The position numbers were made by a program, and so were the translations under genes. This document shows, one piece after another, positions 10,145 through 20,002 of a stretch of DNA of 64,000 bases. Under the pieces are notes generated by a model. The model was given only the letters and a program-made list of their open reading frames with translations. It was not told the DNA's origin and did no database searches. This stretch comes from Vibrio atypicus (GTDB lineage Bacteria > Pseudomonadota > Gammaproteobacteria > Enterobacterales > Vibrionaceae): contig NZ_BLID01000002.1 in NCBI RefSeq assembly GCF_009811315.1, forward strand, positions 233,831 to 297,830, given 5' to 3'. Within the stretch, counting starts at the first letter, position 1. The number at the start of each line of letters is the position of its first letter.

Positions 10145-11068
10145 ATGAGCAAGTTTGCTATCGTATTTCCGGGTCAAGGTTCACAAGCTGTTGGTATGCT
10201 TGCAGAGCTTGGTGAACAGTATGACGTAGTTAAACAAACATTTGCTGAAGCGTCTGATGCTCTTGGCTATGATCTTTGGGCACTAGTGCAAAATGGTCCG
10301 GCTGAAGATCTGAATCAAACGCACCGTACTCAACCAGCATTGTTGGCATCTTCGGTTGCAATTTGGCGTGTATGGCAAGAGCTTGGCCTAGAGCAACCAG
10401 CGAATTTAGCGGGTCACAGCCTAGGTGAATACTCAGCATTGGTATGTGCTGGTGTTATCGACTTTAAAGAAGCGATCAAACTTGTTCAGCTTCGTGGCCA
10501 ATTAATGCAAGAAGCAGTACCAGCAGGTACTGGCGCGATGTTCGCAATTATTGGCCTTGATGACGAGTCTATCGCTAAAGCATGTGAAGACGCGGCGCAA
10601 GGTGAGGTTGTTTCTCCAGTAAACTTTAACTCTCCAGGCCAAGTTGTTATCGCTGGTAGCAAAGATGCGGTAGAGCGTGCTGGTGCACTATGTAAAGAAG
10701 CGGGCGCTAAACGTGCGCTTCCACTACCAGTTTCTGTTCCTTCTCACTGTGCTCTTATGAAACCAGCAGCCGACAAGCTTGCTGTAGCGCTTGAAGAACT
10801 AACATTTAATGCTCCGCAACTGCCTGTAATCAACAACGTTGATGTTACAGCTGAAACGGATCCAGCAAAAATTAAAGATGCGCTTGTTCGCCAATTGTAC
10901 AGCCCAGTTCGTTGGACTGAGAGCGTACAGTTAATGCACGAGCAAGGCGTAGAAAAACTTCTTGAATTAGGCCCAGGTAAAGTTCTGAGCGGTCTAACTA
11001 AACGTATCGTGAAAACGCTAAGTGGCGCTGCAGTGAATGATGCTGCATCTTTAGAAGCTGCGAAGTAA
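10145..11068 (+). CDS. fabD: Malonyl-CoA:ACP transacylase
   Basis: Moves the malonyl group from CoA to ACP. 307 residues (E. coli 309). The N-terminal FPGQGSQAVGML and the active-site GHSLGEYSAL (Ser92) are clear, with the partner His in VPSHCALMKPAA. A strong ribosome-binding site (AAGGAAAAGAAA) precedes the ATG. It is followed 25 bp later by fabG. Confidence 0.97.
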   Translation: MSKFAIVFPGQGSQAVGMLAELGEQYDVVKQTFAEASDALGYDLWALVQNGPAEDLNQTHRTQPALLASSVAIWRVWQELGLEQPANLAGHSLGEYSALVCAGVIDFKEAIKLVQLRGQLMQEAVPAGTGAMFAIIGLDDESIAKACEDAAQGEVVSPVNFNSPGQVVIAGSKDAVERAGALCKEAGAKRALPLPVSVPSHCALMKPAADKLAVALEELTFNAPQLPVINNVDVTAETDPAKIKDALVRQLYSPVRWTESVQLMHEQGVEKLLELGPGKVLSGLTKRIVKTLSGAAVNDAASLEAAK

Positions 11069-11096
11069 TTTACAGATCAAAGGAATAACGAACATG

Positions 11097-11831
11097 ATGA
11101 ATCTAGAAGGCAAGATTGCCCTAGTTACCGGTGCAAGCCGTGGTATTGGCCGTGCAATTGCTGAACTACTTGTTGAGCGTGGCGCAACAGTAATCGGTAC
11201 AGCAACGTCTGAAGGCGGCGCTGCAGCAATCAGCGAATACCTAGGTGAAAACGGTAAAGGTCTAGCGCTTAACGTGACTGACGTAGAATCAATTGAAGCA
11301 ACGCTTAAAACAATCAATGATGAGTTTGGTGCGATTGATATTCTAGTAAACAACGCTGGTATCACGCGCGATAACCTACTTATGCGTATGAAAGATTCTG
11401 AGTGGGATGACATCATCGATACTAACCTAACACCGATCTTCCGTATGTCTAAAGCGGTTCTTCGCGGTATGATGAAAAAGCGCGCTGGTCGTATCATCAA
11501 CGTAGGTTCTGTAGTCGGTACTATGGGTAACGCAGGTCAAGCGAACTATGCAGCGGCAAAAGCTGGCGTGATTGGCTTCACTAAATCTATGGCACGTGAA
11601 GTGGCTTCTCGTGGCGTAACAGTGAATACCGTAGCTCCGGGTTTCATCGAAACTGATATGACAAAAGCACTGAATGATGACCAACGTGCAGCAACGCTTG
11701 CTAACGTTCCATCTGGTCGTTTAGGTGACCCACGTGAAATTGCATCTGCAGTTGTATTCCTAGCTTCACCAGAAGCGGCGTACATTACAGGTGAAACTTT
11801 GCATGTAAATGGTGGTATGTACATGGTGTAA
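11097..11831 (+). CDS. fabG: 3-oxoacyl-ACP reductase
   Basis: NADPH-dependent reductase of the elongation cycle and a classical short-chain dehydrogenase of 244 residues. The cofactor motif GASRGIGRAIAEL, the NNAG segment and the catalytic YxxxK in NYAAAKAGVIG are present, and the C terminus GETLHVNGGMYMV is typical of FabG. Two ATG codons stand in tandem (11094 and 11097). The second gives the standard MNLEGKIALVTG start; the first adds one Met. Confidence 0.97.
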   Translation: MNLEGKIALVTGASRGIGRAIAELLVERGATVIGTATSEGGAAAISEYLGENGKGLALNVTDVESIEATLKTINDEFGAIDILVNNAGITRDNLLMRMKDSEWDDIIDTNLTPIFRMSKAVLRGMMKKRAGRIINVGSVVGTMGNAGQANYAAAKAGVIGFTKSMAREVASRGVTVNTVAPGFIETDMTKALNDDQRAATLANVPSGRLGDPREIASAVVFLASPEAAYITGETLHVNGGMYMV

Positions 11832-12136
11832 TTGACAGATTACGCAGAGAATGTGAACTTTTTAGCAAAAGAACACTCAAAACTTTGCATATATCGTCAA
11901 TTTCCATGAAATGTCATCCTTTGGGGTATGGATTGTCACTAAAATAGCCTATATTTGGTGATGATTGACATAAACGTGCGCAAGATTTGTGCATGATTTA
12001 AGTCAAAAATGTATTGAATTTCGGTTAAATTCGCTAAAATTGTGGTTTGACCAGCAAGGTCCCTCTTGCAACTTTCAGTAGTTCGAATAAACTACGGAAT
12101 CATCGCATTGAGCGAAATCTGTAAAGGAAAAGAAAA
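11832..12136 (+). promoter_or_regulatory. acpP promoter and leader region
   Basis: 305 bp without a gene. A TTGACA hexamer lies at 11965-11970 and a TTGAAT...TAAAAT pair at about 12013-12040, either of which could belong to an acpP promoter, though the spacings are not ideal. A small hairpin (GCAAG-GTCCCT-CTTGC) lies in the leader near 12054-12069. No small ORF is convincing. Confidence 0.45.
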
Positions 12137-12370
12137 ATGAGCAACATCGAAGAACGCGTAAAGAAAATCATTGTTGAACAGCTAGGTGTAGACGAAGCTG
12201 AAGTTAAAAACGAAGCTTCATTCGTTGATGATCTAGGTGCTGATTCTCTAGACACTGTTGAACTAGTAATGGCTCTAGAAGAAGAATTCGATACTGAGAT
12301 TCCAGACGAAGAAGCTGAGAAAATCACTACTGTTCAAGCTGCAATCGACTACGTAAACAGCGCTCAGTAA
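12137..12370 (+). CDS. acpP: Acyl carrier protein
   Basis: 77-residue acidic carrier of growing acyl chains. Ser37 in [18 protein letters not shown] is the 4'-phosphopantetheine attachment site. The sequence is nearly identical to other Vibrio and enterobacterial ACPs. A strong AAAGGAAAAG ribosome-binding site precedes it. It has its own promoter region upstream and a strong terminator-like hairpin downstream, which fits its need for far higher expression than its fab neighbours. Confidence 0.98.
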
Positions 12371-12379
12371 TATCTCTCC

Positions 12380-12412
12380 CAGGCGGCCTTCTGGCCGCCT
12401 GTGTTCTTTTTA
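12380..12412 (+). terminator. Terminator after acpP
   Basis: CAGGCGGCC, loop TTCT, GGCCGCCTG, then TGTTCTTTTT. This is a GC-rich 9-bp stem with a T-rich tail, between acpP and fabF. It probably ends most acpP transcripts while some read through into fabF. Confidence 0.85.
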
Positions 12413-12460
12413 ACACTTCTATCCTTCCATAGAATCATTTCAAACCCGGAGAATAAAATC

Positions 12461-13702
12461 GTGTCCAAGCGTCGTGTTGTTGTCACTGGCATGGGTATGT
12501 TGTCACCGGTAGGCAACACCGTAGAATCATCATGGAAAGCCCTGCTAGCAGGTCAAAGTGGTATCGTAAATATCGAGCACTTTGATGCTGAAAATTTCTC
12601 TACCCGTTTCGCAGGTCTAGTAAAAGATTTTGACTGTACTGAATACATGTCGAAGAAAGATGCACGTAAAATGGATTTATTTATCCAGTACGGTATCGCT
12701 GCGGGTATCCAAGCTCTAGATGACTCTGGTTTACAAATTAACGAAGAAAATGCGCCGCGTGTAGGCGTTGCAATCGGTTCTGGTATTGGTGGTCTTGAGT
12801 TGATCGAAACTGGCCATACAGCACTTGTTGGTAAAGGTCCTCGTAAAGTGAGCCCATTCTTCGTTCCATCAACCATCGTTAACATGGTTGCAGGTAACCT
12901 ATCTATTATGCGTGGTCTTCGCGGTCCTAACATCGCGATCTCGACGGCGTGTACAACCGGTTTGCACAACATTGGTCACGCAGCTCGTATGATTGCATAC
13001 GGTGATGCGGATGCAATGGTAGCTGGTGGCTCTGAAAAAGCGTCTACGCCTCTTGGCATGGCAGGTTTCGGTGCAGCTAAAGCGCTTTCTACTCGTAACG
13101 ATGAGCCACAAAAAGCGTCTCGTCCATGGGATAAAGACCGTGATGGTTTTGTTCTTGGCGATGGTGCTGGTGTGATGGTTCTTGAAGAGTACGAACACGC
13201 GAAAGCTCGTGGTGCGAAGATTTACGCTGAGCTTGTTGGTTTCGGTATGTCTGGCGATGCTTACCATATGACTTCACCAAGTGAAGATGGTTCAGGTGGC
13301 GCGCTAGCAATGGAAGCTGCGATGCGTGATGCTGGTGTAACAGGTACTCAAATCGGTTACGTTAATGCACACGGTACTTCAACACCAGCGGGTGATGTTG
13401 CTGAAATCAAAGGTGTTAAGCGTGCTCTTGGTGAAGAGGGTGCTAAACAAGTTAAGGTTTCTTCAACTAAGTCTATGACTGGTCACCTATTAGGTGCTGC
13501 TGGTTCAGTAGAAGCGATCATCACTGTGATGTCTCTTGTTGACCAAATCGTTCCACCAACGATCAACCTAGACAACCCAGAAGAAGGTCTTGATATTGAC
13601 CTTGTTCCACACACAGCGAAAAAAGTTGAAATGGATTACGCTATCTGTAACTCATTCGGCTTTGGCGGTACAAACGGTTCTTTAGTATTTAAAAAAATCT
13701 AA
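12461..13702 (+). CDS. fabF: 3-oxoacyl-ACP synthase II (KAS II)
   Basis: Elongation condensing enzyme, important for palmitoleate to cis-vaccenate conversion and thermal control of lipids. 413 residues from the GTG at 12461, which has a CCGGAGAATA ribosome-binding site and gives the conserved N terminus [18 protein letters not shown]. The open frame extends upstream, but those 20 residues lie over the acpP terminator. Catalytic Cys is in [14 protein letters not shown], with His residues in [11 protein letters not shown] and [13 protein letters not shown]. Confidence 0.97.
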   Translation: MSKRRVVVTGMGMLSPVGNTVESSWKALLAGQSGIVNIEHFDAENFSTRFAGLVKDFDCTEYMSKKDARKMDLFIQYGIAAGIQALDDSGLQINEENAPRVGVAIGSGIGGLELIETGHTALVGKGPRKVSPFFVPSTIVNMVAGNLSIMRGLRGPNIAISTACTTGLHNIGHAARMIAYGDADAMVAGGSEKASTPLGMAGFGAAKALSTRNDEPQKASRPWDKDRDGFVLGDGAGVMVLEEYEHAKARGAKIYAELVGFGMSGDAYHMTSPSEDGSGGALAMEAAMRDAGVTGTQIGYVNAHGTSTPAGDVAEIKGVKRALGEEGAKQVKVSSTKSMTGHLLGAAGSVEAIITVMSLVDQIVPPTINLDNPEEGLDIDLVPHTAKKVEMDYAICNSFGFGGTNGSLVFKKI

Positions 13703-13726
13703 AGAATACCGCCGCAAATGAATATT

Positions 13727-13763
13727 AAACGGCTTAATGCTTTGGCATTAAGCCGTTTTGTTA
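13727..13763 (+). terminator. Rho-independent terminator of fabF
   Basis: A 14-bp perfect stem (13727-13740 / 13745-13758) with loop TTTG, followed by TTGTTATTT. It closes the fab cluster before pabC. Confidence 0.85.
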
Positions 13764-13804
13764 TTTAATACCTACCAACTTTCATCAGATGACAAAGGAA
13801 TGCC

Positions 13805-14608
13805 ATGTATTTGTTTAATGGCGAACGTGCCAGTACCGTCTCTATCGCCGATCGCTCTTTTCAATATGGTGATGGATGTTTTACTACCATGTTGACCCGT
13901 AATGGTGAAATTCAGTATTGGCCGAAACACAAAGCACGTATGGATGCTTGTCTTGATGCGCTGATGATTGCGAAACCTGATTGGCTTTTGATCGAAAGTT
14001 GGCTTGCTGAGATGGCCTACTCTGATCCTAAAGCCGGACTCAAACTGCATATTAGCCGCGGTGAAGGGGGGAGGGGATATAGCCCTACTCAAGTACCCTC
14101 ACCAAATGTTACCATTAGCGCCTTTCATTTCCCGGCTCATTATGAACAATGGAGTCGAGATGGAATCGCACTGGGAGTGTGCAGTAAAAGGTTGGGAATT
14201 AACCCGCTCTTAGCTGGGCACAAACATAACAACCGTCTTGAACAAGTATTGTTAAAAGCAGATATCGAACAGCAAGGTTTTGATGATGGCGTTGCGCTAG
14301 ATTGCAATGGGCATGTTGTCGAGACGACTATGGCGAATCTCTTTTGGTGCAAAGGCGATACTTTGTTTACTCCAAACTTAGGTGTTGCTGGTGTTGCGGG
14401 CGTGATGCGCCGGGTTGTTATCGAGCGCCTTGAAAACTTATCGCTGAATTTGGTTCAAGGTGATTTTGAGCTAGATGCACTTTTAACAGCAGATGAAGTT
14501 TTTATCACCAACTCGATATTAGAGGTTGCACCAGTGACGGCTATTGGTGAACAAACGTTTTCAATTGGAAATATAACAAGAAAAATTCAGGAGAACCCCC
14601 TTCCGTGA
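13805..14608 (+). CDS. pabC: Aminodeoxychorismate lyase
   Basis: PLP enzyme that converts 4-amino-4-deoxychorismate to p-aminobenzoate and pyruvate for folate. 267 residues (E. coli 269), fold type IV. Visible marks are the N-terminal DRSFQYGDGCFTTM, the PLP lysine in LAGHKHNNRLEQ, and ETTMANLFW. Its stop overlaps the GTG start of mltG (GTGA), a sign of translational coupling in the pabC-mltG-tmk-holB-tatD operon. Confidence 0.93.
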   Translation: MYLFNGERASTVSIADRSFQYGDGCFTTMLTRNGEIQYWPKHKARMDACLDALMIAKPDWLLIESWLAEMAYSDPKAGLKLHISRGEGGRGYSPTQVPSPNVTISAFHFPAHYEQWSRDGIALGVCSKRLGINPLLAGHKHNNRLEQVLLKADIEQQGFDDGVALDCNGHVVETTMANLFWCKGDTLFTPNLGVAGVAGVMRRVVIERLENLSLNLVQGDFELDALLTADEVFITNSILEVAPVTAIGEQTFSIGNITRKIQENPLP

Positions 14609-15621
14609 TTAAAAAGATCACTATTTTCCTAGCTCTGGCTGCGATGATTGCAGCGACGGGCTACGGATACATTACGAAGCAAGTGGAGCAGTACGTAACT
14701 CAGCCACTTCAAATCGAACAAGATCAAATCTTTACTCTGAAATCTGGAACGAGTTTTAATCGCGTTTTAGCACAATTGACCGAGCAAGGTTGGATTGAAA
14801 GCAACGATGTTTCTCGTTTAGTTCGCCGTCTTCACCCTGAATTGACGCAGTTGAAAGCGGGTACATACCTTTTGCAACCAGGCTTGAATTTAACTCAGAC
14901 CCTAGAACTACTAAAGTCAGGTAAAGAGCACCAATTCGCTATTACGTTTTTAGAGGGTTCTACTTTCAAAGAGTGGCGAGAAGCATTGGTTGGCGCTTCA
15001 CATTTAGAGCATGAGCTAACGGGTTTAAGTGAAGCGGATATTGCAGTGAAACTCGGTTTAGAGCATGAGAAGTTAGAAGGGTTGCTTTTGGCAGAGACCT
15101 ACCACTACACCTTTGGTACCTCCGATCTTGATATCCTTAAGCGCGCTTCTAGCAAGTTACAACAAGTATTAAATATTCAATGGGAAAAGCGCCAAGATAA
15201 GTTGCCTTTGAAGACTCCTTATGAAGCTTTGATTCTGGCATCCATTATTGAAAAAGAAACGGCTGTAGAAGAAGAGCGAGAGCGTGTCGCTTCGGTATTT
15301 GTAAACCGATTGAATAAACGGATGCGTCTGCAAACCGATCCGACAGTTATCTATGGAATGGGCGATAAATATGATGGCAACATTCGTAAGAAAGATTTGC
15401 GCACGCCAACGCCTTACAACACCTATACTATTTCTGGCCTGCCGCCAACGCCAATCGCAATGCCGGGTGAGGCTTCTATTGAAGCAGCTTTAAACCCAGA
15501 ATCAAGTAAATATCTATACTTTGTGGCGAGTGGTACAGGTGGACACGTATTTTCTAAGTCACTAGCCGAGCATAATCGTGCCGTTCGTGCCTATTTAAAA
15601 CAATTAAGAAGCAAAAAATGA
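14605..15621 (+). CDS. mltG: Endolytic murein transglycosylase MltG (YceG)
   Basis: Inner-membrane lytic transglycosylase that releases nascent glycan strands and sets their length. 338 residues. One N-terminal transmembrane helix (about residues 3-22) anchors a periplasmic domain. A LysM-like segment precedes the YceG domain with the catalytic glutamate in [14 protein letters not shown]. Further conserved stretches are [10 protein letters not shown] and [18 protein letters not shown]. The GTG start overlaps the pabC stop, and the end overlaps the tmk start by 4 bp. Confidence 0.93.
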   Translation: MIKKITIFLALAAMIAATGYGYITKQVEQYVTQPLQIEQDQIFTLKSGTSFNRVLAQLTEQGWIESNDVSRLVRRLHPELTQLKAGTYLLQPGLNLTQTLELLKSGKEHQFAITFLEGSTFKEWREALVGASHLEHELTGLSEADIAVKLGLEHEKLEGLLLAETYHYTFGTSDLDILKRASSKLQQVLNIQWEKRQDKLPLKTPYEALILASIIEKETAVEEERERVASVFVNRLNKRMRLQTDPTVIYGMGDKYDGNIRKKDLRTPTPYNTYTISGLPPTPIAMPGEASIEAALNPESSKYLYFVASGTGGHVFSKSLAEHNRAVRAYLKQLRSKK

Positions 15622-16250
15622 CACAAGCTAAATTTATCGTGATCGAAGGCCTTGAAGGCGCGGGTAAAAGCACAGCAATCAACGCGGTATTAGAGACATT
15701 AAAACAATCTGGTATCGATAACATCCGAAACACTCGTGAGCCTGGTGGTACAGTTCTGGCAGAACAGCTTAGAACCTTAGTGAAACAAGATCATGAAGGT
15801 GAAGTGCTGCAAGATATGACCGAACTGTTGATGATGTATGCGGCTCGAGTTCAATTGGTTGAGAACGTCATCAAGCCAGCGTTAGCAGAAGGTCAATGGG
15901 TGGTGGGTGATCGTCATGATATGTCTTCCCAAGCCTATCAAGGTGGTGGTCGTCAGATCGCGAAAGAGACGATGGCAGCACTTAAGCAAACAACGCTTGG
16001 TGACTTTAAACCAGACCTTACTATTTATCTCGATTTGGATCCTCGTATTGGTCTTGAGCGTGCTCGCGGTCGTGGTGAACTTGATCGTATCGAAAAAATG
16101 GATATGAGCTTTTTTGACCGTACTCGAGATCGCTACCTTGAGTTGGCTCGTAATGACGATTCGGTATTGGTTGTGAACGCTGAACAAAGCATTGACCAAG
16201 TCGCTGGCGATATTAAAGCTGCGCTCTGTTCTTGGTTAGGTGCTCAGTAA
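15618..16250 (+). CDS. tmk: Thymidylate kinase
   Basis: Phosphorylates dTMP to dTDP. 210 residues. The P-loop [11 protein letters not shown] is at residues 9-19, followed by the TREPGGT motif, [15 protein letters not shown] and the LID region [12 protein letters not shown]. It overlaps mltG by ATGA and its TAA shares one base with the holB ATG. Confidence 0.95.
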   Translation: MTQAKFIVIEGLEGAGKSTAINAVLETLKQSGIDNIRNTREPGGTVLAEQLRTLVKQDHEGEVLQDMTELLMMYAARVQLVENVIKPALAEGQWVVGDRHDMSSQAYQGGGRQIAKETMAALKQTTLGDFKPDLTIYLDLDPRIGLERARGRGELDRIEKMDMSFFDRTRDRYLELARNDDSVLVVNAEQSIDQVAGDIKAALCSWLGAQ

Positions 16251-17209
16251 TGGACAAGCTATACCCATGGTTAACGCAACTTTGGCAAGAGTGGCAAACA
16301 AGCTTGGAAGCTGGGCGCTTTTCTAATGCGTCAATGTTGATTGCAGAGCCAGGGTTAGGATCTGAGCAATTGGTCGATTTGTTTAGCCGTGTTGTGATGT
16401 GTAGCAACTATGATAACGAGGCGTGCGGTTTCTGCCATAGCTGCCAGTTAATGAAATCTGGCAGTCATCCAGATTTTCATATTGTTAAGCCAGAGAAAGA
16501 AGGCAAGGCGATCACGGTAGAGCAGATTCGCCATTGTAACCGTCAAGCTCAAGAGTCTTCTCAGCTGGCTGGAACGCGCTTATTCATCATTGAACCCGCG
16601 GAAGCGATGAACGAGTCTGCCGCCAATGCGTTATTAAAAACGTTAGAAGAACCTTCAGGGCGATGCATGTTCTTGTTGGTGACTCATCGAGCTAACGGCC
16701 TTTTGCCTACGATTACGAGTCGTTGTCAGCAGTGGCATTTAGCATCACCAGACTCGAAAACAGTAACAGATTGGCTAAGTATTGAAGCGAAAGGTGAAAT
16801 TCCGGTTTATGCGGCTCACTTAAACCGCAATGCACCTTTAAGCACTTTAGAATTTGTTGAGGCGGGTAAAACCGACGTCTACTTAACGCTTGAGGCTCAA
16901 TTGCTAGATTGGGTTAAAGGGCAGGGCGATGCTTTGAAACTGGCAAAGGATATTGTTGCTGAACCGGATGCTCTACATTGGCTTTGGTATTTGTTGACGG
17001 ATGCGCAAAAGAGTCACTTCGGGTTGGATATGGCATCATTTCTGCCTGGTAGTAAGCCATTAGCCGCCTCTGTTGAATATGTCGCACTTTATCAACAGAC
17101 AGAATCTCTTGGGCATTTAATTGAGCAACTTCGTGAGCATTCAGGCCTTAATGGCGAATTGCTCATATTAGATTGGTTATTTAAGTTTAACGAGGAAACA
17201 TGTTCGTAG
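16250..17209 (+). CDS. holB: DNA polymerase III delta-prime subunit
   Basis: Clamp-loader subunit of the replicase. 319 residues from the ATG at 16250, which overlaps the tmk stop (TAATG). The zinc-binding cysteines are seen in MCSNYDNEACGFCHSC. The P-loop region (AEPGLGSEQL) is degenerate, as expected, because delta-prime does not hydrolyse ATP. NALLKTLEEPSGRCMFLLV and the SRC motif (TITSRCQQW) are typical of clamp loaders. Confidence 0.94.
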   Translation: MDKLYPWLTQLWQEWQTSLEAGRFSNASMLIAEPGLGSEQLVDLFSRVVMCSNYDNEACGFCHSCQLMKSGSHPDFHIVKPEKEGKAITVEQIRHCNRQAQESSQLAGTRLFIIEPAEAMNESAANALLKTLEEPSGRCMFLLVTHRANGLLPTITSRCQQWHLASPDSKTVTDWLSIEAKGEIPVYAAHLNRNAPLSTLEFVEAGKTDVYLTLEAQLLDWVKGQGDALKLAKDIVAEPDALHWLWYLLTDAQKSHFGLDMASFLPGSKPLAASVEYVALYQQTESLGHLIEQLREHSGLNGELLILDWLFKFNEETCS

Positions 17210-17967
17210 ACTCACACTGTCATTTAGACAAGTTAGATTATCAAGATTTGCATCAAGGCATCGAAGATGTGATTCAAAAAGCGAAAGCGGCAAACGTCAA
17301 AGAGTTGTTGTCAGTCGGTGTCACACTCGACTCTTTCCCTAATATGCTAAGCATGATCGAACCTTATGATAACGTGTATGCCTCTTGTGGAGTTCACCCA
17401 CTGGATGTTGAAAGTGGCTTTGCTCTAGACCAACTTCATGAATATGCAGCGCATCCGCGTGTGGTTGCGATTGGTGAAACAGGGTTAGACTATCACTATC
17501 AGCCAGAAACCGCAGAGCTACAGAAACTAAGGTTTGAACAGCAGGTAGAGCTAGGGGTAAAGCTGAACAAGCCACTTATCATCCATACTCGCAACGCAAG
17601 ACAAGATACCCTCGATATTCTTAAGAATGGCGGTGCGGACAAATGTGGCGGTGTTATTCACTGTTTTACTGAAGATCTACCATTTGCTGAAGCGGCAATG
17701 GATCTCGGTTTCTACATTTCTATTTCAGGTATCGTGACTTTCCGTCAAGCGACAGAGCTAAAGGAAGTTGTGAAAGCATTGCCTCTTGAAAGGCTCTTGA
17801 TAGAGACGGATTCCCCATACTTAGCACCAATACCTCATCGTGGAAAACAGAACCAACCAGCTTACGTTGTTGAGGTTGCTTCATACATTGCCCAGTTGAA
17901 AGGGGTCTCATTAGGTGAAGTTGGTGAAAAAACCACCGAAAACTTCAGAAATCTTTTTTTGAGATAG
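17200..17967 (+). CDS. TatD-family metal-dependent hydrolase (YcfH type)
   Basis: Metal-dependent DNase-like hydrolase of the TatD family; 255 residues. Metal ligands are visible in FVDSHCHLD, GETGLDYHY, IIHTRNA, HCFTED and ETDSPYLAPIPHRGK. It overlaps the end of holB by 10 bp, the usual holB-ycfH arrangement. The physiological substrate is unsettled. A terminator follows directly. Confidence 0.92.
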   Translation: MFVDSHCHLDKLDYQDLHQGIEDVIQKAKAANVKELLSVGVTLDSFPNMLSMIEPYDNVYASCGVHPLDVESGFALDQLHEYAAHPRVVAIGETGLDYHYQPETAELQKLRFEQQVELGVKLNKPLIIHTRNARQDTLDILKNGGADKCGGVIHCFTEDLPFAEAAMDLGFYISISGIVTFRQATELKEVVKALPLERLLIETDSPYLAPIPHRGKQNQPAYVVEVASYIAQLKGVSLGEVGEKTTENFRNLFLR

Positions 17968-17983
17968 AAAATGAGAAATGATT

Positions 17984-18011
17984 AAAAAAGGAGCGCAAGC
18001 TCCTTTTTTTT
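17984..18011 (+). terminator. Rho-independent terminator of the pabC-tatD operon
   Basis: GGAGC-GCAA-GCTCC preceded by six A and followed by eight T. Confidence 0.85.
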
Positions 18012-18414
18012 GTAACCGGCATCACACGCAATCGCTTAAATCGCCTTGTTTACTATTTTTGTTGAACTTGAGAGTTAAAAAAGACCGTGTCGTAATTTTG
18101 TTACATAAAATAACAATGACATCTATTTTATTTACCCAGTAAAATTAATCAAATTTATACAATACTCAATAAAAAACAATAACTTGAGTTGCGTGTAAAG
18201 CATTTCAGTACACAGCTTTTACTGTGATCTATCTATTAGTTTGAAATTTAATTTCGTAACCCGCTAGCAAGACCGTTAACCCGCAATATATATTTAGAGC
18301 CAGAAAATATAGTGACATAAGTGGTTACATTTTTTCTGGGTGCTAACATTTAAGGCTGCGGGGGTGTGCCGTTAGTACCCATATAACTATTTTATTTTTA
18401 TCAGGAGCATAAAC
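18012..18414 (+). promoter_or_regulatory. ptsG upstream region with candidate Mlc operator
   Basis: About 400 bp of AT-rich DNA before ptsG. It contains the inverted repeat ATTTTA-N9-TAAAAT at 18125-18145, which resembles the AT-rich palindromes bound by Mlc/NagC repressors. A lone TGTGA half-site lies at 18223. The ptsG ribosome-binding site CAGGAG precedes the ATG by 7 nt. No ORF is seen. Confidence 0.45.
18125..18145. promoter_or_regulatory. Candidate Mlc/NagC-type operator
   Basis: Perfect 6-bp arms ATTTTA/TAAAAT separated by 9 nt in the ptsG promoter region. In E. coli, Mlc represses ptsG through AT-rich palindromes, and mlc itself lies 6 kb away here. The match is by eye only. Confidence 0.35.
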
Positions 18415-19845
18415 ATGTTTAAGAACCTTTTTGCTAGCCTGCAGAAAGTTGGTAAGTCACTGATGCTTCCAGTATCAGTTTTACCAGTTGCGGGTATTTT
18501 GCTTGGTGTCGGTGCAGCAGACCTTCCTTTCATTCCAGAAATCGTTTCTAACCTAATGGAACAAGCTGGTGGCTCAGTATTCGGTCAAATGGCTTTGCTA
18601 TTTGCTGTGGGTGTTGCACTTGGCTTTACTAACAACGACGGTGTAGCAGGTCTTGCTGCAATCGTTGGCTACGGCATCATGACGGCTACTCTAGGCGTAA
18701 TGGCTGGCGTAATGGGCGTTGAAAAAATCGATACTGGTGTACTAGGTGGTATCCTAGTCGGTGGTGTTGCTGCTTGGGCATTCAACCGTTTCTTCAAGAT
18801 TCAACTTCCAGAATACCTTGGCTTCTTCGCTGGTAAGCGTGCTGTGCCAATCATCACTGGTTTCTCTGCAATCGGTCTTGCAATCCTACTTTCAATCGTA
18901 TGGCCACCAGTTGGCGGTGCTATTGCTGCGTTCTCTGATTGGGCTGCTCACCAGAACCCACAAGTTGCGTTTGGTATCTACGGTATCATCGAACGTTCTC
19001 TAATCCCATTCGGTCTACACCACGTATGGAACGTACCATTCTTCTTCGAAGCAGGTACTTGTGTGAACGCTGCGGGTGAAACTCAAAACGGCGTACTAAC
19101 TTGTTACCTAGTTGCTGATGAAGCATCTCGTGCTGCTGGTAATGGCTTCGGTCAACTAGCGGGTGGTTACATGTTCAAGATGTTCGGTCTACCTGCTGCT
19201 GCTATCGCTATCGCTCACTCTGCTAAACCAGAGAACCGTGCGAAAGTAATGGGTATCATGGCATCTGCTGCTCTAACTTCATTCCTAACAGGTATTACTG
19301 AGCCAATCGAATTCTCATTCCTATTCGTTGCTCCTGTACTGTACGCTATCCACGCTCTACTAGCGGGTTCTGCTTACGTTGTTGCTAATACTCTAGGCTT
19401 TGTACACGGTACTTCATTCTCACACGGTCTAATCGACTTCCTAGTTCTATCAGGTAATGCATCTAAGATGGGTCTGATGATCGCTGTTGGTCTAGTTTAC
19501 GCTGCAATCTACTACGTAGTATTCCGCACTGTAATCAAGGCGATGGACCTTAAGACTCCTGGTCGCGAAGACGAGTCTGAAGAGACTGCTGCAGTGACTG
19601 GCTCTGAACTTGCTGGTGAGCTTGTGGCAGCATTTGGCGGCAAAGCAAACATCACTGGTCTAGACGCATGTATCACACGTCTACGTGTTGCAGTAGCTGA
19701 TACAGCGGCTGTTGACCAAGACAAGCTAAAACAACTAGGCGCAGCTGGCGTAGTAGTTGTAGCTGGTGGTGTACAGGCTATCTTCGGAACTAAGTCTGAC
19801 AACCTGAAAACTGAAATGGATGAGTGGATCCGTAACAACGGCTAA
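18415..19845 (+). CDS. ptsG: PTS glucose-specific EIICB component
   Basis: Inner-membrane glucose permease and phosphotransferase; 476 residues (E. coli 477). The EIIC membrane domain covers about residues 1-380, with the conserved [15 protein letters not shown]. The EIIB domain follows after the linker [11 protein letters not shown], with its phosphorylated Cys419 in [10 protein letters not shown]. There is no EIIA domain, so it would rely on Crr. The N-terminal [20 protein letters not shown] is typical of PtsG. It has its own promoter region and terminator. Confidence 0.94.
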   Translation: MFKNLFASLQKVGKSLMLPVSVLPVAGILLGVGAADLPFIPEIVSNLMEQAGGSVFGQMALLFAVGVALGFTNNDGVAGLAAIVGYGIMTATLGVMAGVMGVEKIDTGVLGGILVGGVAAWAFNRFFKIQLPEYLGFFAGKRAVPIITGFSAIGLAILLSIVWPPVGGAIAAFSDWAAHQNPQVAFGIYGIIERSLIPFGLHHVWNVPFFFEAGTCVNAAGETQNGVLTCYLVADEASRAAGNGFGQLAGGYMFKMFGLPAAAIAIAHSAKPENRAKVMGIMASAALTSFLTGITEPIEFSFLFVAPVLYAIHALLAGSAYVVANTLGFVHGTSFSHGLIDFLVLSGNASKMGLMIAVGLVYAAIYYVVFRTVIKAMDLKTPGREDESEETAAVTGSELAGELVAAFGGKANITGLDACITRLRVAVADTAAVDQDKLKQLGAAGVVVVAGGVQAIFGTKSDNLKTEMDEWIRNNG

Positions 19846-19867
19846 TTCCCACTAAACTCATCTAATT

Positions 19868-19893
19868 AAAGGAGGCTTCGGCCTCCTTTTTGC
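19868..19893 (+). terminator. Rho-independent terminator of ptsG
   Basis: AAAGGAGGC, loop TTCG, GCCTCCTTT, then TT. Confidence 0.85.
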
Positions 19894-20002
19894 GTTTTTA
19901 TCAACCTGGTTCTGGCTTAACTCTGACCCTTTTCTGACATCTTATTCTTACAAATCTCAATAATTGTACGCTGTTTTATTTATCTGTAAGGGAAGAGTCA
20001 TC

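Noticed and set aside
11051..11824. Minus-strand frames opposite fabG
   Set aside because: They lie opposite a strongly conserved gene, and their composition is typical of antisense frames.
18223..18240. CRP site upstream of ptsG
   Set aside because: Only the TGTGA half matches; the other half (TATTA) does not.
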